A stretch of 64,000 nt of DNA from Rothia sp. (in: high G+C Gram-positive bacteria). GTDB taxonomy: Bacteria; Actinomycetota; Actinomycetes; Actinomycetales; Micrococcaceae. Of the stretch, positions 1 to 7,492 are shown piece after piece; within the stretch, counting starts at the first letter, position 1; the number at the start of each line of letters is the position of its first letter. The notes under the pieces are model-generated. The model did not search any database and was not told where the DNA came from. It saw only the letters and a program-made list of their open reading frames with translations. The position numbers and the translations under genes were made by a program. The DNA is taken from assembly GCA_030529845.1 (NCBI GenBank), contig JAUMWB010000003.1:124001-188000 (forward strand), written 5' to 3'.

Positions 1-1379
1 TCAACAAGATTGCACAGGACCGCCCCCGCGTCCTTATCGTCGGCGGCGGCTACGTCGGCTTCACCGTCGCAAAGAAGATCCAGAAGGTCATCAAGGAGTC
101 CGGCGGCGTCGTCACCGTTGTCGACCCCAACCCCTACATGACCTACCAGCCCTTCCTCCCCGAAGTTGCAGCAGGCTCCATGGAAGGCCGTAACGCCACC
201 GTACCCCTGCGCCAGCACCTGCGCGACTCAGAAATCATCGGCGGCCGCGTCGTAGCCATCAACCACGCGACCAAGACCGCGACCATCGAACCCATCAACG
301 CCGGTGAAACCTTCGAACTGACCTACGACGAAATCGTCCTGGGCGCAGGCGCCGTCACCCGTGCCTTCCCCATCCCCGGCCTGGCCGAGGTTGCCATCGG
401 CATGAAGACCGTTGAAGAAGCAGTATCTGTTCGCAACTGGGTTCTCGAGCGCATCGAAATCGCCTCCCTGACCACCGACGAGGACGAGCGCCGTCGCGCC
501 CTCACCTTCGTCATCGTCGGCGGCGGTTTCGCAGGTGTTGAAACCATCTCCGAACTCGAAGACATGGCCCGTGAAGCTGTTAACCGCAACGACCGCCTGC
601 GCATCTCAGACCTGCGCTTCGTCATGGTTGAAGCAGCCCCCCGCATCATGCCCGAGGTCCCCGCAGACCGCGCCGAAAAGGTTGTCGCTGAACTGCGCGC
701 CCGCGGCATCGAGGTCCTGCTTAACACCTCACTCTCCGACGCTACCGACGGTCACCTACAGCTCATCAACATGGGCGACAAGTCACCCGCCGGTGAACTC
801 GACACCGACACCCTGATCTGGACTGCCGGCGTAGCAGCATCCCCCATGCTCAAGGACACCGACTTCCCCATCGACGAGCGCGGCCGCGTGCGTGTGCAGG
901 CTGACCTGCGCGTTGCTGGCGATGAGGGCATCATCGAGGACGCCTGGGCAGCAGGCGACAACGCAGCTGTACCCGACCTCTCCGGTGGCGGCGTCGGCGG
1001 CTTCTGCGTACCTAACGCCCAGCACGCCTCCCGCCAGGCCCTCAAGCTGGCAGAAAACCTGCTGGCCAAGCGCCGCGGGGAAGCTCTGACCGACTACTAC
1101 CACGAGACTATCGGCGTTGTCGCCGGCCTGGGGCTGTGGAAGGGCGTAGCTAACTTCAAGGGCAAGACTATCGGCGGCCCCCTGGCCTGGCTCATGCACC
1201 GCGGCTACCACGGTACCGCTATCCCCACCACCGAGCGTACCGCCCGTGTTATGGCCACCTGGGCCCTGAACCAGATCTTCGGCCGTGATACCTCATCGAT
1301 CCGTCACCAGCGTTCACCCCGCCGTGCCTTCCAGCAGGCTACCGGCACCGCACCCGAGAAGACCAAGGCAAAGCTCTAG
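1..1379 (+). CDS. ndh: Type II NADH:quinone oxidoreductase, 5'-truncated by the window edge
   Basis: The reading frame is open from base 3, upstream of the first internal ATG at 138, so the true start lies outside the window. The visible N-terminal part reads RVLIVGGGYVGFTVAKKI, the first FAD-binding GxGxxG Rossmann motif, and a second dinucleotide-binding motif (VIVGGGFAGVE) lies in the middle for NADH. The two-fold Rossmann layout, the WTAGV stretch and an acidic motif near AAGDNA are typical of NDH-2 and related FAD-dependent pyridine nucleotide oxidoreductases. Family knowledge: a peripheral membrane enzyme that passes electrons from NADH to menaquinone without pumping protons. About 460 codons are present, close to full length. 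The gene ends just before a tRNA. Confidence 0.9.
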   Translation, partial: NKIAQDRPRVLIVGGGYVGFTVAKKIQKVIKESGGVVTVVDPNPYMTYQPFLPEVAAGSMEGRNATVPLRQHLRDSEIIGGRVVAINHATKTATIEPINAGETFELTYDEIVLGAGAVTRAFPIPGLAEVAIGMKTVEEAVSVRNWVLERIEIASLTTDEDERRRALTFVIVGGGFAGVETISELEDMAREAVNRNDRLRISDLRFVMVEAAPRIMPEVPADRAEKVVAELRARGIEVLLNTSLSDATDGHLQLINMGDKSPAGELDTDTLIWTAGVAASPMLKDTDFPIDERGRVRVQADLRVAGDEGIIEDAWAAGDNAAVPDLSGGGVGGFCVPNAQHASRQALKLAENLLAKRRGEALTDYYHETIGVVAGLGLWKGVANFKGKTIGGPLAWLMHRGYHGTAIPTTERTARVMATWALNQIFGRDTSSIRHQRSPRRAFQQATGTAPEKTKAKL

Positions 1380-1447
1380 GAACTTTTCTGGTATAAATGT
1401 ATAAGCGATAGCGCTCGCTGGGGTTCACCCTGCGGGCGCCCGCTCAA

Positions 1448-1521
1448 GGCCCTATAGCCCAATTGGCAGAGGCAGAGGACTTAAAATCCTTGTGTTCCGG
1501 GTTCGAGTCCCGGTGGGGCTA
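1448..1521 (+). tRNA. tRNA-Leu(UAA)-like, short variable loop
   Basis: A complete cloverleaf folds: acceptor stem 1448-1454 with 1514-1520 (including two G-U pairs), D arm with GCCC and the TTGGCA loop, anticodon stem GAGGA/TCCTT around loop CTTAAAA giving anticodon TAA, variable loop GTGTT of only five bases, and T arm CCGGG-TTCGAGT-CCCGG. Discriminator base is A; CCA is not encoded (ACA follows). The anticodon reads the leucine codon UUA, but ordinary bacterial leucine tRNAs are class II with a long variable arm, so the amino-acid identity is less certain than the tRNA call. Similar short tRNAs are, from memory, found in other actinobacteria. Confidence 0.85.
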
Positions 1522-1522
1522 C

Positions 1523-1573
1523 AAAAAAGAGAGTACGCCATAATGCGCGAAGCGCAGGCGTACTCTCTTTTTT
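1523..1573 (+). terminator. Large hairpin directly after the tRNA
   Basis: Arms 1523-1539 and 1557-1573 are perfectly complementary over 17 bp. The 17-base loop itself contains a second small hairpin (TGCGC-GAA-GCGCA, 1544-1556). The 5' arm begins with six A and the 3' arm ends in six T, so it can act as a terminator in either direction. It starts only one base after the tRNA discriminator region. Confidence 0.8.
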
Positions 1574-1586
1574 GTAGCCTGGCGTT
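1535..1586. repeat. 52-bp direct repeat, copy 1
   Basis: Positions 1535-1586 recur at 1634-1685 with a single mismatch (TAGCC versus TTGCC near the right end). Copy 1 includes most of the large post-tRNA hairpin. Confidence 0.85.
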
Positions 1587-1587
1587 C

Positions 1588-1613
1588 AAAATTGCCACCG
1601 ATGTGGCGATTTT
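1588..1613 (+). terminator. Second hairpin with T-tail between the repeat copies
   Basis: Arms 1588-1598 and 1603-1613 pair over 11 bp with one G-U pair around a CGAT loop and end in TTTT, the form of a Rho-independent terminator. It sits between the two copies of the 52-bp repeat. Confidence 0.6.
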
Positions 1614-1633
1614 AGCCAGCTGAAACTGTGCTG

Positions 1634-1685
1634 ACGCCATAATGCGCGAAGCGCAGGCGTACTCTCTTTTTTGTTGCCTGGCGTT
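1634..1685. repeat. 52-bp direct repeat, copy 2
   Basis: Near-identical copy of 1535-1586. It lacks the A-rich left arm present before copy 1, so only the inner 5-bp stem and the small TGCGC hairpin can form here. Beyond the tRNA, the hairpins and these repeats, I see no gene between 1380 and 1818. Confidence 0.85.
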
Positions 1686-1710
1686 AAGCGTGCGGGTAAC
1701 ACTTGCATGG

Positions 1711-1761
1711 CATATCGTTAAACGATAATATCGATAAGCAATAGTATTGAAAAACGATATG
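1711..1761 (+). promoter_or_regulatory. Cluster of TATCG/CGATA operator-like boxes with putative promoter
   Basis: Three nested symmetric elements are visible: a 15-bp palindrome TATCGTT-A-AACGATA (1713-1727), TATCGATA (1729-1736), and a 9-bp inverted repeat formed by CATATCGTT (1711-1719) and AACGATATG (1753-1761). A TANNNT-type -10 box TAGTAT lies at 1742-1747, so the palindromes cover the -35 area and the start site. This is the expected arrangement for autoregulation by the small helix-turn-helix protein encoded downstream; binding is inferred. Confidence 0.55.
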
Positions 1762-1818
1762 TGGTTGGTGTTGGGGGTTCATAAGAACAACCCCCATCCG
1801 GCCAGTAAGGAGGCAACT

Positions 1819-2361
1819 GTGCCTACTGATGCTCCCAGAAAGAAAAATTTCTGGTCGATGGATGTAACTGCACTAGCTCTGCTCTGCAGTCTGTTTCTCG
1901 TCACCTACATCCTGAATGTATTTGTCGATCGGAAGTTCCATACCTTCCTCAGCCCGGCAATTGAAGGCGGAATCAGCTTTGACCTGGCAGCCGGAGGTCC
2001 CTTTGCGTACTTAATGACAGGTTTTGTGCTCAAGTCGGTGAGCCTGTTTGTCGCTATCTGGGGTATGTGGTTCATATTGAATCGCATTAAGAGGGGGCAG
2101 TTATACTCCCAAAAGACGTCACAAGGTGCTGCTCTTGTAGCTTATGCAGTGCTTGGTTGGCTAGTTGGCAGCGGAGTCGAAGATATGGGTAATAACTTCC
2201 TGGCACACCGCCTTGGCTTGGACGAGCAGTGGAGTGGCGGCTTGCTTACCAATACTTCAGTCATGGTTCTTGTCTTCCTGTTGCTTGCAATGCTCTACGT
2301 GCTGCAACGGTCGATTCGTCAGGCAATTGAGCTTCAGAAAGAGATCGATGACCTTGTCTGA
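1819..2361 (+). CDS. DUF2975-like four-helix membrane protein
   Basis: About 180 residues with four predicted membrane segments (LALLCSLFLVTYILNVFV; FAYLMTGFVLKSVSLFVAIWG; LVAYAVLGWLVG; VMVLVFLLLAMLYVL), the pattern of DUF2975 proteins. I place the start at GTG 1819 because a strong ribosome site AAGGAGG (1807-1813) lies five bases ahead; an in-frame TTG at 1747 would add 24 residues but overlaps the operator cluster. The gene overlaps the next one, a small XRE regulator, by 14 bp. DUF2975 proteins are commonly paired with such YozG-like regulators; the biochemical function is unknown. Confidence 0.7.
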   Translation: MPTDAPRKKNFWSMDVTALALLCSLFLVTYILNVFVDRKFHTFLSPAIEGGISFDLAAGGPFAYLMTGFVLKSVSLFVAIWGMWFILNRIKRGQLYSQKTSQGAALVAYAVLGWLVGSGVEDMGNNFLAHRLGLDEQWSGGLLTNTSVMVLVFLLLAMLYVLQRSIRQAIELQKEIDDLV

Positions 2362-2584
2362 TTCGATTGAAAGTAGCGGTAAGTATATCCATTGCAATCT
2401 GGGTGTTTTGCTGGAGCAACGTTCTATGACGCTGCTTGAGCTATCAGACCGGGTTGGGGTAACAGTTGCTAATCTTTCTAAACTCAAAAACAATCGTGCG
2501 AAAGCTATACGGTTTAGTACGCTCCTTGCTATATGCGAAGTGCTGGAATGTACACCTGGTGACCTTTTAAGTATCGGGAGGTAG
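2348..2584 (+). CDS. Small XRE/Cro-type helix-turn-helix regulator (YozG-like)
   Basis: A 78-residue protein starting at ATG 2348 inside the end of the upstream DUF2975 gene. The helix-turn-helix is readable in the segment MTLLELSDRVGVTVANLSKL (recognition helix V-T-V-A-N-L-S-K-L) followed by IRFSTLLAICEVLECTPGDLL, a hallmark of the small YozG/Cro family. The overlap with the membrane partner implies translational coupling. It probably represses its own operon through the palindromic TATCGTT boxes at 1711-1761. Target and signal are not deducible from sequence. Confidence 0.8.
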   Translation: MTLSDSIESSGKYIHCNLGVLLEQRSMTLLELSDRVGVTVANLSKLKNNRAKAIRFSTLLAICEVLECTPGDLLSIGR

Positions 2585-2589
2585 TAGCT

Positions 2590-3501
2590 GTGGCCCCTAA
2601 GGTTTTCGATAGAGTAGAAGTTATGAAGACACCTCATCTCTATGCCGTTGACCTCGATGGAACCCTGCTGACCGACCACAAGACCTATAAGCACGAGCAG
2701 CTGGATCACGTCCTGACCCTGCTAGCTGAGCAGGGCTCATCCCTGGCGGTAGCAACGGGTAATCAGATGCCGAAAATTGAGCAGTATCTTGCCGGTCACG
2801 AGCATCACGAGAACCTCTACTACATTGCAGAGAACGGTGCCATTATCCATAACCGGGGCACTGATTTAGCCCTGTGGGGTTTTACCCCCGAACTGGTTCA
2901 ACAGTGTCTGGCAGCCCTAGAAGGCTTCCCAGCCCTGGGTATTATTTTGTCCTGCCGCCACCACTCCTTTGTGCCCAGCGACCGCTTGGCAACTATCGCG
3001 GGGCGAGTGCATGAGCAAGTGGCCAAGGCGGGAATTGATTTACCCGGGTGGGACCCGCAGGATCCCATTACGGCCATCCGTCCTTTCTACCCCAATGTGG
3101 AAGCCATCGATGATCCGAGCACTATGACCGAAACCGTGGTGAAGATTGCCCTGAACGCTGACCCCGGTGAGGGTATCTATGAGACCATTGAGAAACTTCA
3201 TGCCGCCCTACCGGCAGGGGTTGCGGCAACCTCCAGCGGGTTTGGTGCTATCGACCTGATTATCGAGGGCAACCACAAGGGCCACGGCCTGGCCTGGTTG
3301 GCTGACCACCTGGGGCTGGCTGCTGAGCAGACCACAGCCTTTGGTGACTCTGGCAACGACCTTGAGATGTTTAGCTACGCCGGGCGCGCTATCGCCATGG
3401 AACACTCCGACCCGGTTCTCGCCCCGGTCACCGACCTAACCATCGGTTCGAACAACGATGGAGCCGTCCTTAACTTTCTTGAAGCTGAACTGACTGCCTA
3501 A
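2590..3501 (+). CDS. Cof-type HAD-IIB family hydrolase
   Basis: Residues near the N-terminus read AVDLDGTLLTDH, HAD motif I with the nucleophilic and acid/base aspartates; ATGNQ fits motif II, the Lys of NHKG fits motif III, and FGDSGNDLEMF is motif IV. The large cap between motifs II and III is the C2 (IIB) type of the Cof/YidA sugar-phosphate phosphatases. Start at GTG 2590 is supported by GGGAGG eight bases upstream; ATG 2623 is an alternative. At 303 residues it is slightly longer than the typical 270. The natural substrate cannot be told from the sequence. It follows the XRE gene by five bases and may be co-transcribed. Confidence 0.88.
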   Translation: MAPKVFDRVEVMKTPHLYAVDLDGTLLTDHKTYKHEQLDHVLTLLAEQGSSLAVATGNQMPKIEQYLAGHEHHENLYYIAENGAIIHNRGTDLALWGFTPELVQQCLAALEGFPALGIILSCRHHSFVPSDRLATIAGRVHEQVAKAGIDLPGWDPQDPITAIRPFYPNVEAIDDPSTMTETVVKIALNADPGEGIYETIEKLHAALPAGVAATSSGFGAIDLIIEGNHKGHGLAWLADHLGLAAEQTTAFGDSGNDLEMFSYAGRAIAMEHSDPVLAPVTDLTIGSNNDGAVLNFLEAELTA

Positions 3502-3614
3502 ACCGCAGCTACTCACGCCCTGAGAAAAACGGGCAGAAATACCGGCCAAGATTCGGTAGGGTAGAAGACAAGACATTTACCACGACTACTTATTACCACT
3601 AGGAGACAACAGCC

Positions 3615-4517
3615 GTGGCAGGTAACCCCCTGATTAACAACATGACTAAGCCCGCTGGCGATCCCCGCTTCGGGCAGTTCGGTGCTGGCGGCACCACTAC
3701 CGCCAACCCCTATGGCCAGCAGGTTCAGAGCCCCTACGGCACCTACCAGCAGGGTAGCTACACCCAGCAGGCTCCCTATGGCTACGAGAACCAGCAGGTA
3801 TCGGCTGGCCAGCTCAACGACATGTACAACGCCGGTACCGCTGGCCCGGTTGATACCAACCGCATCACTATCAACGACATCATCATGAAGACCGGCCTGA
3901 ACCTGGGCCTGGTTGTCGTGGGTGCTGTTATCTCCTGGTACATGCCCATCCTCATGTTCGTCGGTTTCATCGGCGGCCTGGTGCTGGGCTTCGTTAACGC
4001 CCTGAAGAAGAAGGTCTCACCTGCCCTGGTGATGACTTATTCCTTGATGGAAGGCCTGCTGCTGGGCGGTTTCTCCCTCATGTTTGAGGCATCCTACCCC
4101 GGTATCGTGGTTCAGGCTGTTCTGGCAACCGTCATCGTATTCGCAACCATTCTGGCGCTCTACAGCTCCGGTAAGGTGCGGGCAACTCCCAAACTGACCC
4201 GCTTCTTTATGATTGCAACGATTTCCTACGCCGTCTTCTGCCTAGTCAACCTCGTTGCATCCTTCTTCTTCGACTTCAACGCTCGCGGTGTTGAGGTAAT
4301 GGGTGTTCCCCTGGGTCTAATCATCGGCCTCTTCGCCGTGCTGCTGGCTACCTACTCCCTGCTGCTGGACTTCACCCACGCCTCTGACGCCATTAAGATG
4401 GGCGCCCCCGAGCGGGAGTCCTGGCGCATTGCCTTCGGCCTGATCGTGTCACTGGTCTGGCTCTACGTCGAGATCCTGCGCGTTCTCTACTACGTACGCT
4501 CTATGGCAGATGACTAA
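3615..4517 (+). CDS. Bax inhibitor-1/YccA family membrane protein
   Basis: 300 residues: an N-terminal cytosolic stretch of about 85 residues rich in Gly, Tyr, Gln and Pro (repeated PYG units), then roughly seven hydrophobic segments of the BI-1 (TMBIM) fold, ending in a conserved region with LLDFTHASDAI and a final membrane segment with VSLVWLYVEILRVLYYV. The Asp of LLDF matches the acidic pH-sensor position of bacterial BI-1 channels. GTG start with AGGAG ten bases ahead; a -10-like TAGGGT lies at 3557-3562. Bacterial members are calcium-leak-type channels; the role here is inferred only from family. It is a single gene, followed by a terminator. Confidence 0.88.
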   Translation: MAGNPLINNMTKPAGDPRFGQFGAGGTTTANPYGQQVQSPYGTYQQGSYTQQAPYGYENQQVSAGQLNDMYNAGTAGPVDTNRITINDIIMKTGLNLGLVVVGAVISWYMPILMFVGFIGGLVLGFVNALKKKVSPALVMTYSLMEGLLLGGFSLMFEASYPGIVVQAVLATVIVFATILALYSSGKVRATPKLTRFFMIATISYAVFCLVNLVASFFFDFNARGVEVMGVPLGLIIGLFAVLLATYSLLLDFTHASDAIKMGAPERESWRIAFGLIVSLVWLYVEILRVLYYVRSMADD

Positions 4518-4554
4518 AATCTAGGCTCTCTCTGGCCCGCTAGGAAAGAAGCGT

Positions 4555-4592
4555 AGCCCGGGGTAGAAGCACCTCTGCTTCTGCCCCGGGCT
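4555..4592 (+). terminator. Hairpin terminator after the BI-1 gene
   Basis: Arms 4555-4571 and 4576-4592 pair over 17 bp with one G-U pair around loop CCTC and run into CTTTTCTGTG. Confidence 0.85.
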
Positions 4593-4734
4593 TTTCTGTG
4601 CCGTGCCCCAGCTGCGGGGGAGGGGCAGGAGGATCCGGTAGGACGCACCCGCCCGGCTTCATGGGGCGAGTTTGGTCACGCTTGTGCCCGGGATGCGGGC
4701 AGGCAAGGGACAGATAGTAAGGAAACGTGGGAAG

Positions 4735-5997
4735 ATGGAAAGTATGAGTGTCATTATTCCTGAACCCTCTGCCCGGCAGAGTGAATCTGACCGTCAGGTA
4801 CCTTTTGCCTTGCAGACGGCAGCAGCCTGGTCTTGGCGACTGATGATTGTAGGTATCGTAGCCGCAGCCCTTTACTGGATGCTGGCTAAGATTTCCCTCA
4901 TCGTCATTTCAATCATGATTGCGGCCCTGCTGGCCGGTCTCATGTCGCCGGTTGTCTACTTCCTCCGTCGCAACAGAATCCACGCCGGTATCGCTACCGC
5001 AATCACTGAACTGGGTCTTATCGCCGGTGTCATTGGTCTGCTAGCGCTGGTAGGCCAGCAGCTGACCGCCGGTTTCTCCTCCCTATCTGACCAGGTTGTC
5101 GAGGGCTGGAACCAGATTGTTGCCATGCTCAACAATCTGCCTATCGACCTGGGGGCAGACAAGATTGACCAGTACATCAGCCAGCTGGTCACCACCTTGC
5201 AGGACAACACCTCCAGCATCCTCAACGGGGTAGCCAGCGTCGGTTCTACCGCAGCCGATATCGGTACCGGCATGGTAATTGTTCTCTTCACCCTCATCTT
5301 CTTCCTCATGGAAGGTGAACGGATCTGGCTCTTCATCGTCAAGCTCTTCCCCCGCAACGCCCGCCGCGCTGTCAACGGTGCTGGCCGTCGCGGCTGGACC
5401 TCACTGGTTTCCTATGTGCGCGTGCAGGTCTTCGTGGCCGCAGTTGACGCCATCGGTATTGGCCTCTCAGCCTTCTTCCTGGGCGTCCCCCTGGCGCTGC
5501 CCCTGGGCGTCCTGGTTTTCCTGGGCTCCTTCATTCCCGTCGTCGGTGCGCTCCTGACCGGAATTATCGCCGTCCTGCTAGCCCTGGTCGCTAACGGCCT
5601 GGTCAACGCCCTTATCATGCTGGCTATGGTGCTGATTGTGCAGCAGATTGAATCCAACATTCTTCAGCCTCTGGTGATGGGCAAGGCAGTTGCCCTGCAC
5701 CCCCTGGCCGTCGTCATCGTTGTGGTCGCAGGCTCCATGCTCTACGGCATCGTCGGCGCCCTATTCGCCGTGCCCGTCCTGGCCGTGGTCAACACCGTGA
5801 TCCGCTACCTGGCTGGCCGCGAATGGGAGCACGACCCCGATATTCGCGAAGAGGAGTTCCTCTACCCTCACGAGATTAAACGCCGCGAGAAAAAGGCCAT
5901 CGCTGAGAAGGTCAAGGAACGCCTCAACCGTATTAAGGAAGCCGAAAAGGCCGATGAAGATGCTCTAGAGGCCATTAACAACGGCGCCCAGAAGTAA
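4735..5997 (+). CDS. AI-2E family transporter (PerM-like)
   Basis: A polytopic membrane protein of about 420 residues with the AI-2E/PerM pattern: two N-terminal membrane helices, a long soluble loop (about residues 95-175), then five to six helices including the signature FLGSFIPVVGALLTGIIAVLLALV and QQIESNILQPLVMG. A charged lysine/glutamate-rich cytosolic tail closes the protein. Start codon is uncertain: ATG 4735 and ATG 4744 are both in frame, with AAGGA about 12 bases before the first. Family members export small molecules or act as Na+/H+ antiporters; substrate unknown. ilvA follows after 19 bp and could be in the same transcript. Confidence 0.85.
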   Translation: MESMSVIIPEPSARQSESDRQVPFALQTAAAWSWRLMIVGIVAAALYWMLAKISLIVISIMIAALLAGLMSPVVYFLRRNRIHAGIATAITELGLIAGVIGLLALVGQQLTAGFSSLSDQVVEGWNQIVAMLNNLPIDLGADKIDQYISQLVTTLQDNTSSILNGVASVGSTAADIGTGMVIVLFTLIFFLMEGERIWLFIVKLFPRNARRAVNGAGRRGWTSLVSYVRVQVFVAAVDAIGIGLSAFFLGVPLALPLGVLVFLGSFIPVVGALLTGIIAVLLALVANGLVNALIMLAMVLIVQQIESNILQPLVMGKAVALHPLAVVIVVVAGSMLYGIVGALFAVPVLAVVNTVIRYLAGREWEHDPDIREEEFLYPHEIKRREKKAIAEKVKERLNRIKEAEKADEDALEAINNGAQK

Positions 5998-6016
5998 GAG
6001 ACAAGACGAGGTAACG

Positions 6017-7276
6017 ATGCAAGAAGCACCCGCCCCGGTTGAGCTCCCCGTGAGCCTAGGCCAGATTGAAGATGCCGCCCGCCTACTCGACGGCGTCATC
6101 GAACGCACCCCCGTTGCTCACTCACGTGCCCTGAGCGAGCAGATTGGCTCGGAGGTCTTCCTTAAGTGTGAAAACCTTCAGCGATCGGGCTCCTTCAAGG
6201 TACGCGGTGCCTACGTGCGCATGGCTAAGCTCACCGAGGCCGAAAAGGCCGTGGGTGTGGTGGCAGCATCGGCAGGAAACCATGCCCAGGGCGTAGCCCT
6301 GGCCGCCTCTCGTCTTGGCATCGCAGCCCGTATCTACATGCCCCAGGGGGCAGCCCTGCCCAAGATCGCCGCCACCCGCAGCCACGGAGCTGAGGTTGTG
6401 CTGCACGGCGTGAACGTAGACGAGGCTCTAGCCGAAGCCAAGCGCTACGCCGAAGAAACCGGCGCCGTCTTCGTACACCCCTTCGACAACGAAGATATCA
6501 TCGCGGGCCAGGGCACCCTGGGCCTAGAGATTCTTGAGCAGGTTCCGGACGTCGATACCATCTTGGTGGGCGTTGGCGGCGGCGGCCTGCTGGCGGGGCT
6601 CTCTATCGCGGTGCGCTCGCTGGAAGAAAAGCTAGGGAAAAAGATCCGTATTATTGGTGTGCAGGCCGAGCACGCGGCAGCCTACCCGCCCTCCCTGGCA
6701 GCGGACGCACTTGTGCCCTTGAAGAAGGTCTCCACCATCGCCGACGGTATCGCGGTGGGCCGCCCTGGCCAGCTTCCCTTCACCATCATCAAGAACCTGG
6801 TGGATGACGTCCACACCGTCTCCGAAGACGAGATTGCCCGCGCCCTCATTTTCCTGATGGAACGCAACAAGCTGGTCGTTGAACCGGCCGGTTCGGTCTC
6901 GGTGGCGGCGGTCATGAGCGGTTCCCTCAAGGAAAAGTACGGTGATTTGGGCACCACGGTCTGCCTACTCTCGGGCGGCAACATCGACCCCATGCTCATG
7001 CTCAAGGTCATCCAGCGAGGCCTCTCAGCTGCGGGCCGTTACATGACCGTCAAGCTCATGCTCAACGACCGCCCCGGCGAGCTCACCACCATCTCCCGCA
7101 TCATCTCGGAGCATGACGCCAACGTCACCGGCGTAGACCACACCCGCGTGGGTGGGGCCCTGTCCATGGGCGATGTCTCCATCACCATCGACATGGAAAC
7201 CAAGGGCGTAGAGCACTGCCAGGAGGTCATTGCAGCCCTGGAAGCTGAGGGCTATAAGCCGATTGTGGTCTACTAA
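6017..7276 (+). CDS. ilvA: Threonine ammonia-lyase (threonine dehydratase)
   Basis: PLP enzyme converting L-threonine to 2-oxobutanoate and ammonia, the first step of isoleucine synthesis. The PLP lysine lies in SGSFKVRGAY (about residue 60), the phosphate-binding glycine loop in VGVGGGGLLAG (about residue 190), and a serine-rich SGGNIDP near 325. Residues about 340-419 form one ACT domain (MTVKLMLNDRPGELTTISRII). The 419-residue length with a single ACT domain matches the short form found in many actinobacteria and in catabolic enzymes rather than the 510-residue E. coli IlvA. GAGG lies six bases before the ATG. Confidence 0.92.
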   Translation: MQEAPAPVELPVSLGQIEDAARLLDGVIERTPVAHSRALSEQIGSEVFLKCENLQRSGSFKVRGAYVRMAKLTEAEKAVGVVAASAGNHAQGVALAASRLGIAARIYMPQGAALPKIAATRSHGAEVVLHGVNVDEALAEAKRYAEETGAVFVHPFDNEDIIAGQGTLGLEILEQVPDVDTILVGVGGGGLLAGLSIAVRSLEEKLGKKIRIIGVQAEHAAAYPPSLAADALVPLKKVSTIADGIAVGRPGQLPFTIIKNLVDDVHTVSEDEIARALIFLMERNKLVVEPAGSVSVAAVMSGSLKEKYGDLGTTVCLLSGGNIDPMLMLKVIQRGLSAAGRYMTVKLMLNDRPGELTTISRIISEHDANVTGVDHTRVGGALSMGDVSITIDMETKGVEHCQEVIAALEAEGYKPIVVY

Positions 7277-7289
7277 AAGATTTCTGAGA

Positions 7290-7394
7290 CGCAGAATATT
7301 TGCCTTTGCCTGCGACCCTCTCACCGGTTCGTTGCGCTCACAAGTGATTCACGCCAGCCCCGAAAGCCAGCAGGTTGCCGGCAAATATCCTGCG
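7290..7394. repeat. Long imperfect inverted repeat downstream of ilvA
   Basis: Arms 7290-7304 (CGCAGAATATTTGCC) and 7380-7394 (GGCAAATATCCTGCG) match in 14 of 15 positions and enclose 75 bases; a shorter CTGC/GCAG pair lies just inside. It sits between the ilvA stop and a separate strong terminator, so it is not needed for termination. It may be a structured 3' RNA or a remnant of a small mobile repeat; neither is proven. Confidence 0.5.
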
Positions 7395-7420
7395 CCTGAA
7401 TCTTTGCCCCTCAACGCAGA

Positions 7421-7473
7421 CTGAAGCCCGGGCGTCCGCCCCTCGAAGGAGGGGAAGGACGCCCGGGCTTCAG
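7421..7473. terminator. Bidirectional terminator between ilvA and greA
   Basis: A perfect 17-bp stem (7421-7437 with 7457-7473) with a further CCCCTC/GAGGGG stem in the loop, followed by TTTTAT on the + strand. It lies between convergent ilvA and greA and can serve both. Confidence 0.88.
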
Positions 7474-7492
7474 TTTTATCTACCGGCGGGTT

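Noticed and set aside
783-1211. Long minus-strand frames inside ndh
   Set aside because: GC-rich shadow of the real gene, no family features, no start signals.
1452-1640. Minus-strand 62-residue reading frame covering the tRNA and hairpin
   Set aside because: It is the reverse of tRNA and terminator sequence (contains the GTRTRNTR stretch typical of tRNA-derived false proteins); no ribosome site.
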